A stretch of DNA of 64,000 nucleotides from Roridomyces roridus (lineage: Eukaryota; Basidiomycota; Agaricomycetes; Agaricales; Mycenaceae): assembly GCA_029378245.1 (NCBI GenBank), contig JARKIF010000005.1, forward strand, positions 124,001-188,000. The letters run 5' to 3'. Position numbers and translations under genes: made by a program. The notes under the pieces are model-generated. The model saw only the letters and a program-made list of their open reading frames with translations, was not told where the DNA came from and ran no database searches. Each line of letters starts with the position of its first letter. The first letter of the stretch is position 1. Shown piece by piece: positions 21,620 through 33,139 of the stretch.

Positions 21620-22526
21620 TTTGTGAGTGTGAGTGTGTGTGTAAATGTGGGTGGTACTTCGAAAAGTGGGGAATAGGCGAGAGGAAACCTGGTTTATATA
21701 GAGTTACCACTATCTTGAGAAGGCGGATGTATTTTTCTACCCGCGCCGATCGAAAACGTTAACTTTCAGACGAAAGTGAGCCTACGAGGACGCAGCACCG
21801 GGCGATTTTCGAGTTTTGACCACGGGCGTGTAGAGCAAGCGCTGGTGGTGCTCCCCATCCAAAAATCGGAGACCTTGCATCCATATTGTCGGCGTACTGA
21901 TGCCAAAAAGGTCTCCATATTTGTTCGAATCGCAATGTCTCAAGATAGGCCAGCACTATAAAATAGACCACACAACGTTACGGGTGCGCAATTTCCGCTG
22001 CTCAGCTCGTCCACCAAAGCGACGAACTGACGATGCGCTCGTCGGTTGACTGCCTTGGGTACCAACGGGGTCGCAGTTTCAGTCATTTGCGGGAAACTGC
22101 CTGGAATTCGGGAAGAACATGATAGTATTGCCAGTAGTGTACTAGGACAGAAGGACTACCCAGAGAGGAATGAGATGGGCACTTGTGGCATACTACAGGA
22201 CGTACAAAGATACGTTTCTCCGCGTAGCCGTGAATTGTCGCCATGAAAGAAATGTTCAGATTCTGGCTTTTCTGGATACAGAATGTTTCAAACGGGCGTA
22301 GCGTCATTGAAGAGCCCGGGCACGAAGGAGACAGTCGACGGTCGCAGCAGCGAAGCTCAGAGGAGTAGAGACCCAGCTCAAGGATGGGCAGAAGGCAACA
22401 GAGCAGCAGTGATGCATCTGATTTGCTCCACGATGGTTGTGAAACTCGAATCGCACATCGGTTTAGAAAGCGTACATACGACACTAGTCTTTTTTTACCA
22501 CAGTATTAAAAAGTAAACATCATTCA
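21620..22526. other. Intergenic, no gene recognised
   Basis: This holds the presumed promoter of the minus-strand gene ending at 21137 and the 3' flank of CWC22. Open frames here are short and cysteine-rich without protein-like texture, and I see no RNA gene or repeat. Confidence 0.5.
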
Positions 22527-25117
22527 TCACCTGCGACGATCCCGCTCTCTCGAATCCCGTCTGCGCTCCCTTGGCGGAGGTGGCGGTGACCGCTCCCTCA
22601 TAGGAACATCGTCTCCACGCCGCTCATAACGGCCGGAAGGACGCGGCGACTCAAACCGGCGCCTCTCGCGAGGAGGAGGAGACGGCGAGTCACGGTGACG
22701 ATGCGGCGGTGAATCACGGTGACGGTGTGCCGGCATATCCGAATCAGCCCGTCTGCGCGGAGGTGGAGAGGCAGAACCGCGGCGGCGAGGTGGCGGTGGA
22801 GGCGAACGCGAGTCGAACCGACGACGAGGAGGTGGAGGGGGCGAACGAGATTCACGATGACGCGGGGGCGAGTCACGGCGTCGAGAGGGCAACTCTTCTC
22901 TGCGACGCGGGGGTGAATCATCTCTGTCTCTGCGACGAGGAGACCGCGAATCACGACGCCGAGGAGGAGGACTGGAGCTGCGTCGCTTCTTCCTGGCACC
23001 ACGCCTCGAATCGTCCGAGTCTGACGAGTCTGAATCAGACGATGAATCCGAGTCGGACGACGAAGACGAATCCGAGGAGGAAGACGATTCCGCATCGAGC
23101 ATGGCCCGCCTTTGCTCCATGATGAGTCTCGGCGCATTCTTGAGATATTCTCTCATCTCCTCTGTAATCACACCCAGCCCAATACTCGTAAAGTAATTGA
23201 TCGCAAAACGCGTGTTTTTGGGTACGTCCAGAGGAAACATGCCCTCGCACGCCTTGCGAACCTCGGCATCCTTGAACCGCTCAGCGACAATCTTGAGGCC
23301 CATCGCCTCCGTCATCTCCGTCATCATGATCTTAACAAAGATACGGCTGGAGCTCGTGGTATCATCCTCGTTGATCTTGACAGCGTCGAGGACGAGCCAC
23401 GAGATGGCGTCGCTGGCCAAGAGATGCCCAAAGAAGCGCGCAATGTTTCGCAGCCGGTTGGTTTCGTAGCGATGGATAGTGGTATAGTAGTTGCCGAATG
23501 CCTGCTCGAAGCAGTCCGTCCAAACGCGATTCAGTTTGCTGAAGCGCTCGCCCACGAGACCGTAGAATGTCGAGTATGAGCGTTCTTGCGAGCAACATTC
23601 GATTATCATGTTTACAAGCTCGATCTCTTGCCCTTCTTGGAGCTGCACTTTGAGCAATTTGTGGACTGCTTCTTCGTAGTTGAGCGCATTCATGATGGAC
23701 AAATAGATCGTCCGGCGAAGGTTGACGAGATTCGTTTCTGTGCGATCTTCGATTCCTTCTTTGTTTTCAGCCACTGGAAAAAGTTAGTCTACGCCCGAAA
23801 GTCTGGCAGGTATCACGAACCTCCTTCATCGTCATCTTCATCCTCGCTCGACTCCTCCGACCCAGATTCATCCTCCTCGTCCTCGCCCAAAATCTCGGTT
23901 TTGATGGACTGGTACTTTTCCTCGTTTTCGAGGTATTTCGGGTCAAACTTGAAAACATTCAGCCCTTCCTGCACCTGGAGCTCCTCCTCAAGCTGAATCT
24001 CATGAGTAATCTGCTCCTCCTCTTCCACCAAATCGAGACCCTCGGCCAATATCGGATTGTCCTTGTACTTGTCCTTGCGGACCTGCATGAGGACTTCGAT
24101 CATATACTGCACTCGCTGGCTGATAGTGCCCTCGTTGAGCACCGCTCGGAAGCGCTCAAAGACTGTCGCGTTGGCCTTTGGTGCGTTTTCAGCGAGGAAG
24201 GCGCCAACCTCGCGCATGAAGCCGACCGCAATCTCAATCGAGTCGTCGGTCGGTCGTTCGATGAGGAGAACGATGATTTGTAGAGCGATGAGTTCGTGTG
24301 CGACAGCCTGGTTGACGAGGTGGGCGATGAAGGTTGTTGTGGAATGACAAACGATCTGAGGACCTTTTTCAGCTACAAAATATGAGGGATGCGAGTAAAG
24401 CTTACCTTGTCGTTGCGTTTGAAAGCTCTGCGGAATTGGCTGATTAATCGAGTGAGCACGAGTTCGCCGACTTGGGGCAGCTTGGTGTTGATGACCGCAA
24501 TGAGGGCGGCAAAGACAGGCGTGTAAGTCAAACTGGAGGCCTGAGCCTTCATGACGCTCCGCGCAAAAAGCCCACGACCGCGGATGAGATTCTCGGAGAA
24601 GAGCTCGGGAATAACGGCCTTGATGTTGACGATATTGACTCGATTGACGATACCGGTGATAGACTTGCGCAACGCGTCCCAGGAAAGGCGTTGGTACTCG
24701 GCGCTGGACTTGTCCGAGGAAGCGGCTGCCTGCATGGCACGCAGACGAGCTGGGGGAATGTAGGCGCCACCCGAACGCGAACCAACGAGCTTGGCAAACT
24801 CTGCGCGTGCATCTGCTTCGGGGTCCTTTGGTTTGTCCGTCTTTTCGAGTTCCATGGCAGCCACACGGATAGCCAGCTGACGCTCGCGCTCAGCACGGCG
24901 AATGGGGTCGACGTCGACTACTTTTGGGAGATCTTGCAGGACATTGGGAGGTGGGGAACGGGACCTGCGTCGGCTGGATGGTGGCAGATCCTCCATCTCT
25001 GGAGAGTCCCATCTGCGAACATTGAGTCGATTTTCAAGACGAGGAAAGAATAAAGGCGGACCTCTTCCTCTTGTTGGAGGGGCCGTCGGCGCTGGACGAG
25101 CTCATCACCTCAGTCAT
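22527..25117 (-). CDS. CWC22: Pre-mRNA splicing factor CWC22
   Basis: Four exons. Exon 1 (25117-25062) encodes TEVMSSSSADGPSNKRKR and is joined in frame to WDSPEMEDL starting at 25012. Later introns lie near 24403-24371 and 23815-23770. The protein (about 830 aa) has the CWC22 order: a MIF4G/NIC domain with GGAYIPPARLRAM, RKSITGIVNRVNIVNIKA, ENLIRGRGLFARS and GELVLTRLISQFRRAF. An acidic linker follows, then the MA3 domain with FYGLVGERFSKLN, HRYETNRLRNIARFFGHLL and EDDTTSSSRIFVKI. CWC22 is a spliceosome component that recruits eIF4A3 and so starts exon-junction-complex assembly. The C-terminal 170 residues are a long Ser/Asp run followed by an Arg/Ser/Pro-rich tail, as in metazoan rather than yeast orthologues. 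It is divergent from VPS41, with 61 bp between start codons. Confidence 0.93.
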
Positions 25118-25178
25118 GGACGGAGCTGAGTCGCTGTCAACACGGGTACACAGCCATCCACACACTCCTCATGACTGC
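25118..25178. promoter_or_regulatory. 61 bp bidirectional intergenic promoter, CWC22 / VPS41
   Basis: Only 61 bp separate the ATG of CWC22 (minus, 25117) from the ATG of VPS41 (plus, 25179). Both leaders and any core promoter must fit here or overlap the first exons. The spacer shows no TATA box; it is moderately GC-rich with repeated CACAC/CATCC elements. Coupled expression is an inference from spacing. Confidence 0.55.
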
Positions 25179-28100
25179 ATGGAATCCACCGCGATAACTG
25201 ACGACGTGCACGCAAACGGGAACGGGGTTGTCAATGGAGAAGAAAAGGCCGCCCAGGACCCTACAGAAATGAGTGGCAGCGACGAGTCGGGATCTGAAGA
25301 CGAATCTGAAGAGGACGAGGACGACGAGGGCGACGAAGAACCGTCTCTCAAGTATGAGCGGATTGCAGGCGCGCTCCCGGACCTGTTCAAGAAAGACTCG
25401 GCCTCTGCGCTGTGCATTTCCAAATCATCATTGGTTCTTATTATTTGCTACACTCTCGGACGCGTCTGACCTCGCGAAATCAAGGCTCTGGGCACTCACG
25501 GTGGCTTCGTTCACATCCTCGACATTGCTGGCAACAGGAAAAAGTCGTACAAGCCACACATGGCTTCTGTCATAGACATTTGCATGGACGAAACGGCCGA
25601 GTTTGTTGCAACTGCTTCTATTGACGGTGAGTACCTTCAAGTTACTTTTTGGCTGCGTCTGAAGTGGAGCCACCTAGGGCAGGTCGTTATCCAGTCACCG
25701 GGCGAATCGTACGCATTCGATTTGAAACGGCCCATGCGCAGTATTGCCTTGGAGCCCAATTTCGCGAAACGCACCTCACGCGCGTTTGTTTGCGGTGGAC
25801 TGGCTGGTAATCTCCTCCTATACGAGAAGGGCTGGCTTGGACACAAGGAGACGGTGCTTCATCTGGGTGAGGGTCCGATTTGGCAGGTCCGGTGGAGAGG
25901 ACGGCTCATTGCCTGGGCAAATGATCTCGTGAGTCTGAGCCGGCCATGACATTCTATTCACCTTCAACTTGCGTAGGGTGTCAAAATATACGACACTGTT
26001 TCTCAAGCGCGCATCACCTTCATTGACCGACCCGCAGACAGTCCCCGTGCAGACCTTTTCAAGTGTACATTGCATTGGCAAGACGACTCGACGCTACTGA
26101 TCGCATGGGCGGACCATATCAAGGTCGCCCGGGTTCGCGCCAGACCACGGACCAACACAACCGCCGCTTCCGCCAACCTTCCACCCCTCCTTGCCGAAAT
26201 CACTCTCGTCCTCAAACTCGATTGTATGATCGCTGGTCTCGTCCCACATCCGCCGTCATCACCGGCAGACGCTTCCCCTCCATGTTATCTGATATTGGCA
26301 TACACCCCTCCGGACACATCCTTCCTCGACGAGATGACGGAAGACCGCAGTAAACAGGCGCGCAAGGTTGCCGAGCGTCCTGAGCTGCGCATCATATCTC
26401 CGGCGGGTGCTGAGCTGGCTGCCGATGCAATCAGCCTCACGGATTTCCAGCATTGGGGTTGCAACGACTACGTGCTCGCCCAAGTCGGTGGGGAAGATGA
26501 AGGGCGGTGTTATGTCGTTCTCAGTCCGCGGGATATCATTGTTGCGAAACGGCGGGATCGAAGGGACCACATTACTTGGTTGGTCGAACGCAAGCGGTAC
26601 GAGGAGGCGCTTGCGGAGGTGGAAAAGCTCGAAGCGGACGGTCACAGTGATAGCGATGATGCTGTCAGCGCAGTTGAGATCGGGCAGCGGTATATACAAC
26701 ATCTGGTCAACGATGGTACGTGTGAGCTCTTTATGTCTCTTTATGCACGCTCAACCTATCTCAGGCGAATTTGTCAACGCTGCGCGACTAACACCCAAAG
26801 TTTGTGGGCATGATGCGAAGAGATGGGAAAAGTGGATATTCCTCTTCCAGCAGCAAAAGCAGCTGCAGGTGGGTTTTCTACCACTCGCGCCATCTTCGTC
26901 CGTATTGACATCGTCCAAGGCCATTATCCCCTACGTCCCCACCGAATCACCGCGGTTAGATCATCTTGTATATGAGATGATACTCGCGCACTTCCTTTCG
27001 CATGACAGACAGGTTAGTCTTCTTTGGACAAAGGGAAGCCCTGATTTAGCTTGGCCAGACTCTGCTTCAAACCGTCAAGGAATGGCCGAAAGATATCTAC
27101 GACATTTCCGCCGTCATCGTTGCTGTTCTTGCAGAACTCGATCGAACTTACTCGCCCTCATCTTCAACGTCCGACTCGGTCATCCTGATGGAATGTCTGG
27201 CTGAATTGTAGATCCTCCCTTTCTTTTATCAATTGTTTCTTACAGCTGCCAGATACATAGCTAATCGCCAACCTGGTAAAGCCTTGACGTATTTCCTGCG
27301 TCTGCGGCGGCCGAACGTTTTTGACCTGATACGGGAGAACAATCTGTTTACGGACGTGCAAGACCAGGCGCTGTTGCTTGTCGAGTTTGATCACGAACTC
27401 ATGGAGAAGCGGCAGAAGGATGGTCAGCCGGTGACCAAGAGCGAGGCCATCATGCTGCTCGTGGATCATATTCATTCGATTCCAGTCGGCCGAGTCGTTC
27501 AGCAGCTGCAAAACCGGCCGTATTTCCTGTTCCTGTATCTGGATGCCCTGATGGACAAGGAGCCGCATATGGTTTCACCGTTTGCTGATATTCAAGTCAA
27601 GTTGTACGCCGAGTTTGCGACTCCTCGCTTGATCGACTTTTTGCGAGCGAGCAACGATTATAATCTCGAGCATGTATGTGTGCCCCTTGGATTTACTTGA
27701 TGGTTGTTGACAAGGGTTTATAGGCATACAACGTGTGCGACGAGCAGGCCCTCGTGCCCGAGATGGTCTTCCTTCTCGGGCGGATGGGCAATAACAAGCA
27801 GGCGCTCACGCTCATCATCGAGAGGTTGGGTGATGTCCACCGGGTTTGACTTCAAATTTGTCTACTATCCAACAAGGCAACTGACGATGCTCAGGCCATC
27901 GACTTTGCCAAGGAACAGAACGACGACGACCTTTGGGAAGATCTTCTCAAGTACTCGGAGACTCGGCCAAGTACGTCTCGCTGTCTAGTGGAATCTGACT
28001 TGTACTCACTCGGTAACAGCATTCATTCGTGGTTTGCTCGAGAACGTCGGTGCAGAGATCAGCCCATTGCGCTTGATTCGCCGCATCAAGAACGGGCTGG

Positions 28101-28640
28101 AGATTCCTGGGCTCAAGGAAGCTTTGATCAAGATTCTGCAGGATTTCCATCTGCAAATCTCGCTCCTCGAGGGGTGCCAGACAATCTTGAATGGCGATAG
28201 CTCGGACTTTGCGCGCAAGCTGCACAAGGATCAAACGGCTGGCTTCTTCTTGACAGGTGGGCGCCGGCTCGCTCTCGATTCATTGCGCTTGGCTCACTTT
28301 TATTACAGCCAAGACCATCTGTCCCATCTGTTCGCGTTCGTTGCAAGAGACGCCTCAGCAGCTCGTCATCCTGTTCTTGTGCCGACATGTTGTGCACGCT
28401 GCGTGCACGAGTGGTGGGGACCAGCTCCCGGAGCAACCTGACCCTGTATTACGAGGGGCAGGCATGGCCGATACCCTAGGGCGGGGGCTGAATGGGAAGA
28501 TTGCTTTGTCAGTGCTCTTTCCGCTTTGCGTTTCATTCCGCGGTGTCTGATTGTCTTCAAGCGAGGCGCAAGTTCGCGCGAAACTGGATCATGGGTGTCC
28601 GGTTTGTCACAAGGAGACTGAGGGTCTAAGGACTTTCTAA
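25179..28640 (+). CDS. VPS41: HOPS complex subunit Vps41
   Basis: About thirteen exons encode roughly 1,000 aa. An acidic N-terminal tail (DEDDEGDEE) precedes a WD-type beta-propeller: ALGTHGGFVHILDI, HMASVIDICMDETAEFVATAS, LEPNFAKRTSRAFVCGG, GPIWQVRWRGRLIAWAND and GVKIYDTVSQ. A clathrin-heavy-chain-like helical repeat region follows (RPNVFDLIRENNLFTDV, ILMECLAEL, GNNKQALTLIIERLGDV). It ends in a RING-type zinc finger split by the last intron, CPICSRSL ... LCRHVVHAAC ... CPVCHKE, with the stop at 28638-28640. This is the full Vps41 architecture. Vps41 tethers vesicles at the vacuole or lysosome in the HOPS complex with Ypt7/Rab7 and takes part in AP-3 traffic. The first intron starts with the weak donor GTTCTT (about 25433). 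No breaks seen. Confidence 0.92.
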
Positions 28641-28696
28641 TATACCATGGTGCATCTTTGATATCAATGTATTCGTATAATACACACACACATCCC

Positions 28697-29364
28697 TCAT
28701 GTTCTTTCTTCACGTTCGCAAGCCCACTGATCTGCCAAGCCATCTTGCGCCTCACAAACAGCAGCCTGGTAAGCACCCATAGCATCAAGATGCGAAGATA
28801 CCTCCTGCCAAAGGTTCGCAGAAAGGACTTGGATCCGTCGGCCGAGCGACATAACGGGCCGTGAGTTCATCGCCAGACTCAAAAAAGGCACAACTCGAAG
28901 TGAGAGAGCCCTGTGCGGCTTGCGCGACACCGCAAACGCGTTTTTTGAAGTGAATCTAGTTGGGCAGGGACGAGCGCAACTGGTGCTCCAATTCGTGTTG
29001 CTGATGGATTAGAGCAAAGGAAAATGTATGTGCTTTCTCGGACGGTATGGTGAACACCGTCTATCGAGCATCCTAAACGCCTGGCCCTTGATGCCCATCG
29101 CTACAATATTCACTGCCAGTTGTGGGTTAATTGTATAGGGCCTGTAGTGCCAACTGAGTAAAGACTGGGAACAAATGGGAAAAGGGCGCACCTCAAGCCC
29201 GTTAGGATACAGAAGAGCGAGCGCGAGTCATTATGGGCCTCGGTGAAGGCGTGAACTATGACGAAGGACATATTTCTTGCCGCCAGTGGGAGAGCGCAGG
29301 CAAGCCCAGTTGTGCTAGCGCCGACTATACAGACTTCCGTTGTTGAGGGCAAGGGAGTAGCCAT
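28697..29364 (-). pseudogene. Family I FAD monooxygenase pseudogene with internal deletion
   Basis: The 5' part (ATG 29364) reads ATPLPSTTEVCIVGAS and CALPLAARNMSFVIV, followed by the family intron (GTGCGCCC donor near 29192). The 3' part (28697-28800) matches the C-terminus of the gene at 2350 (ISGLANVKK) but has lost the stop codon. Between them the GGACTTGGATCCGTCGG block, which in the intact gene lies about 690 bp away from the C-terminal part, follows directly, so the substrate-domain segment is deleted. Frameshifts occur in exon 2. Its FAD motif reads VGASTTG. It is clearly non-functional, and it is more like the gene at 2350 than those at 33140 and 40294. Confidence 0.8.
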
Positions 29365-29620
29365 GGAATTCAGCACCCATGTTATATAGGATTAGCTGTT
29401 GCAGGCAACGAGAATTGCGCCCTGGACCGGGGAGAACGAGTCGTAGTACAGAACGAATAAAACGGTCTTGGTCGTTTACCACCACGGAAGAGCATCCGAG
29501 TCGACGATAAGGCGAGGGGTTAGGCGCCGACGGGACGTGGGTCTCGGGACGTGGTAGTCGTTAGAGACAGGATGAAATTGGGATGAAAGCCAAGGCCCAA
29601 ATGAAAGCAGGAATCATGAC

Positions 29621-31763
29621 CGCGTTGACGCCGTCAGATGGGAAAATGCTTCCGTTTTTCTCACCCTGTTCTGCTCCATACCACCAAGTCCCTTTCTATG
29701 CAGCGTATCGTTTGGCCTTGAGGAAGACATGAAATCAAGTTGGAGCATCGACTCGTGAACAAGTCCAGTGGAAGCAGCGACAAGGACAGGAGGCAAGACG
29801 AGTCCTCGTCTTCGCAGGAGGCCAATCTCGACGTTGCCACGGTGACTTTCGTCTTGGAGGATTGAAGAACACCCGATGAAGACCTGAAGTTCCTACCGCG
29901 TCAGACCACGTCGCGCACCTCGATGATGCCTTCCTCCTCCCCGCCGTCATCCCCGCCGTCATCCCTCAGTCACCTGAAAATGGGCTGTGCGAAGTTTGGG
30001 ACGCGCAGCGCGTTGTTGGCCGCTGTTGAATGATGGCGGTATAAAAGCGAGGCTGTCCAGTTTGAAGCCCATTTACGCTCTTGACGCTCAACCACCATGT
30101 TCTTCTTCAGCCTCCTCAGCTCGTTCACCGTGCTCAGCGTGCTCCGAGAGCTCATCTACCCCAGTCCGTTGAGCGCCATGCAGTCTCTCCGCATATACGC
30201 TGAGAGCCTCTGCATCCTGGTTCCTCTGGGGATCGGCTTCGAGGGACTCGACGCGTATCTCTCTCAGTCCACCCCCGTCACCGTCAACTTCACCGTGCCT
30301 CCTCCCGTCAACTTCTCCCCCATTCTCGACATCATTCCTCACCCGCTCTTCCCCAACTACACCCCGCTCCTCGACGCTTTGGAAGCCCATGGCTCTAAGC
30401 CAATGGTGCATCTCCATTTCCAGTCGACGAACCCTTCGGTGTCAGTCGTGACGCTGTTGGATGAATTCATTCCGCCCTCGCCCACCCCCATCCTCGTCGC
30501 AGGCGACCCACCAACGACCGTCGCGTCGGCGATGTCGATCTCGCCCAGCTTGGCCTTGATCTGCTTGGCCGTGGCTGTCATCGCCGTCGCGTTGGCCGCG
30601 TTCCCAGTGACGCGAGTTCGTACCAGTACAGACGAGGTATCTATTCTTTCGCAGCTCCCTCTACCTTTACTCATGTTCTCAATAGATTCCGTTCGACATT
30701 GACGAGTCCATGGCGCTGGTCGTCCTGGGCGAGCGTCGTGACTGGCCTTCTCGTAGAGTTTATCAAGTCGGCAGGACGCGCTCTCTTCTCCTTACTTGGG
30801 TGCGTTCTTTCGCCGTCATTGTTTCTTCTGCTGACTGTCTATTGCAGCACGCGAGACTGCTCGTCACTTTCCCGACCAAATGCCTCCTGCGTTCGGACCG
30901 CGATCCAAGGCCGTATTCTTTCATACCCCATACCGTGCGTTCCTTTCCGCCTATTTCAATCTTTTTCTTACCATTCCTCCAGAACGCTATTCTCCACCGC
31001 ATCCTGCTCATTGCCAGCCCGCCTCCAGTTCTTTTGGCCACCGCCGCACCTGGCGAGATAGCCAACGATGAATTCCAAGTCCCCCATCCCCTCACCGAAG
31101 AGATTCCCCCGCCCCGACGCTCAGACCGTATTCGTTCCAAGACCGAAACCCCGGTATGTCGCACATTCTCTTCGTCCTTGCCTTTGCTCACATTCTTTCT
31201 AGTCCACTTGCCAGACTCCGTTGCCCGAAACGCTACTGCTCTTTGCCCCTTCCTCCGTGAGTCGACTCTTGCTCTTCCCTTACTTTCACTCACGCGAACC
31301 AGTCCTCCCGCTCCCGGACCTGCACCGCACCCGGTCACATTATCAACGTCTCGGCCAAGATGAACCCCGCTGGAACCACCTTGCCACACATCACGCCCTT
31401 CGATGGCCCCATCCCTCCACCCTCGCCGTCGCTGGCCATGCCGCGTGCGCCGTTGACAGATATCATTCCCGCCCGTCATCTCCCACCCAAACAACTTGCA
31501 CCGTCCATTCCGAAGCCCCCGTGCCGAACCCATACCAGAATAATCGGTGGCGGCGTAATGCTCGGCCCACGACGTCGGTAGTTGATCTACCGTCTTGCTT
31601 CATATCTCCATCCCTCATCTCATCGGATCTCATTCCATTTCCTCTCCCTCTCTCCTCTATTACCTCCCTACGATGAGGTCTGCTCCATCTCCATACATTT
31701 ATCTTTATTTCTCTCATATCTCTCTGTAACATAGTGTAAATTAGAATATAGATTGCTTGCTCG
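29621..31763 (+). repeat. Right arm of the 2.2 kb inverted segmental duplication
   Basis: This is the counterpart of 17765-20002 in opposite orientation. It holds the full membrane-protein gene with about 475 bp of upstream sequence and about 180 bp of 3' flank. Its upstream block (29640-29830) is also shared with the third, truncated copy at 3893-4290. In both of those places a family I monooxygenase lies immediately to the left in the same orientation (2350-3703 and 28697-29364), so a longer monooxygenase plus membrane-protein segment seems to have been duplicated. The left arm has lost or never had the monooxygenase. Confidence 0.85.
30097..31581 (+). CDS. Unknown six-exon membrane protein, intact copy
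   Basis: Exons 30097-30636, 30686-30799, 30848-30934, 30983-31153, 31203-31256 and 31303-31581 splice to 414 aa. All five introns are phase 0 and 46-49 nt long. The start ATG is the only one before a hydrophobic segment (FFFSLLSSFTVLSVL). Residues 40-150 form a presumably extracytoplasmic part with NFSPILDIIPHPLFPNYTP; residues about 148-170 form a membrane span (ALICLAVAVIAVALAAF). The C-terminal 240 residues are Pro/Ser/Arg-rich and end in IIGGGVMLGPRRR. Comparison with the left copy supports the frame: in exon 3 Arg is AGA here and CGT there, and most differences fall in third positions. I recognise no domain and assign no function. Confidence 0.7.
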
Positions 31764-33139
31764 CCCCTCAGTGCGTGCGACCCCACCGCGACCCCTCGCA
31801 AGCTCGTCGCTCTATCTTTGCCTCGGCATCTCGGCGATGCTGATCCGTTAGACCCGGCCTCCGTCATATCATCCCGTTCAGCGTTCGCACGCGGCGGCAC
31901 TGCGTTTACCCATTGGAAATACCCACTCGTCCCCCCTCACATTTTCATGACGGTTCAACGGGAAGGCATTGTCAAGAGATCGATGGAAAGAAAACTGACA
32001 AGTTACGCCCGAGCCCACACTCGTGCCCGACGAAGTTGACGATCCTTGGGCGCTGCTTGCATTCAGCCACCTTTCACGAAACTGGAGGCGCACACAGTTT
32101 TTCGGCCTCGTTCTGCCACAATACGCTACCAAACGAGAGGCGCGCCGAGGCTTGGAGGGTCACGGACTCTGTCTGCTTCAATTCCAAACGAATCACCCAG
32201 ATCGGCCTCGCAGGCAATATGAGCTGCAATTCGAGGTTAGTTGTTTCATGGCGCGCTACGTCGTCGCCGACGGCTCAATGTCATTTTGCTCCAGGACCCA
32301 CCAACTGATAAATCGTCAATAACACGGCTCCCGAGGGACGGATTGCTCATCAGAGTTGGTTGATCCATGCTCACTTCCCCGATGCTCGACTCTTCCCTTC
32401 CCAACGAACAGTCGCAAACTCTCTGCCGGCTCTACATGGGCATGTACCGCACCCATGTTAGTGCGCTTGGGCGGGTCAGCTTGAGAGCAACGGAAGCGTG
32501 GAAGAGTATTCAGTAGTTAACCTCGGTATCCTGTGATAACTTTTCGATCAATGGCCAGTGTCGTACGTATTCCACCTCCCTGACGAGCACGACAAGACCA
32601 TCTTTCGCATACCGCTATGTACGGAAATCTGGAGCCTTACACGAAATGTCCCTTTGCTCTATTCATGGCCCAGCGCGTCGGCATTGAATTGTCAATGAAA
32701 CACGGCGCGCCCCGAATTCACTGCAGCACGTTACTACACAGTGTGACAGGGGCGGCGTATCTTCGCTTGAATGTTTTGAGGTGTGGCCGCGGTTGGGGTT
32801 TGTGAAGAAAATTGTTACGAGTTCGCTTGGTCTCCAATGTGTATGGTTCAACTTCTGATTCAACCGTGGGAAATCATTACTCAAAGTAACATTTGGCAAG
32901 CAGGTGCAAGCAAGGCTGATCTCATCCTCTTCCCTCATCGGATAAATTCCATTCCTCTCATATTCCGAGCGCGTCCCGTCCTCCAATGGAGCCGTCTTCA
33001 CCCCGACCCTGAACCCAGCGAATTCAATGGCGGGGAACGTTGCCCGCGACGATTGTACAAGCTGTCGACGTCATCTCGGCTAATCGCTGTCTCGCGACGC
33101 GCTATGTAACAAAGCGCGCCCATAGCCGATGAGCAGCCA
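31764..33139. other. Intergenic stretch with monooxygenase debris
   Basis: Apart from the relic at 32023-32722, described separately, I see no gene here. The last 250 bases are the likely promoter of the intact monooxygenase at 33140. Confidence 0.5.
32023..32722 (+). pseudogene. Fragments of one or two family I FAD monooxygenases
   Basis: Three islands match exon 2 of family I. At about 32100-32290, LVLPQYATKREARRGLEGHG, YELQFE and FMARYVVADGSMSF correspond to the mid-domain and DG motif. At about 32370-32450, MLDSSLPNEQSQTLCRLYMGM corresponds, with several substitutions, to the PMIDPSLSAEETERLFRLYIGM region. At about 32560-32700, EHDKTIFRIP and, in another frame, LEPYTKCPFALFMAQR correspond to sequence that should come before the first island. 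The out-of-order third island means at least two decayed copies or a local rearrangement. Stops and frameshifts separate the pieces. Confidence 0.65.

Noticed and set aside
22598..23137. Additional Arg-rich frame inside the CWC22 tail
   Set aside because: It is an alternative reading of the Arg/Ser-Asp repeat region of CWC22 and has no independent start context.
28400..28790. Minus-strand frame overlapping the VPS41 RING exons
   Set aside because: The plus-strand RING finger (CPICSRSL ... CPVCHKE) is clear; only the part beyond 28697 belongs to a minus-strand relic.
30699..31061. Alternative frame in exons 2-3 of the orphan gene (reads TSPWRWSSWASVVTGLLVEF)
   Set aside because: It looks hydrophobic and is partly conserved in the other copy, but the substitution pattern (AGA/CGT synonymous change, third-position changes) and phase continuity favour the frame with ESMALVVLGE.
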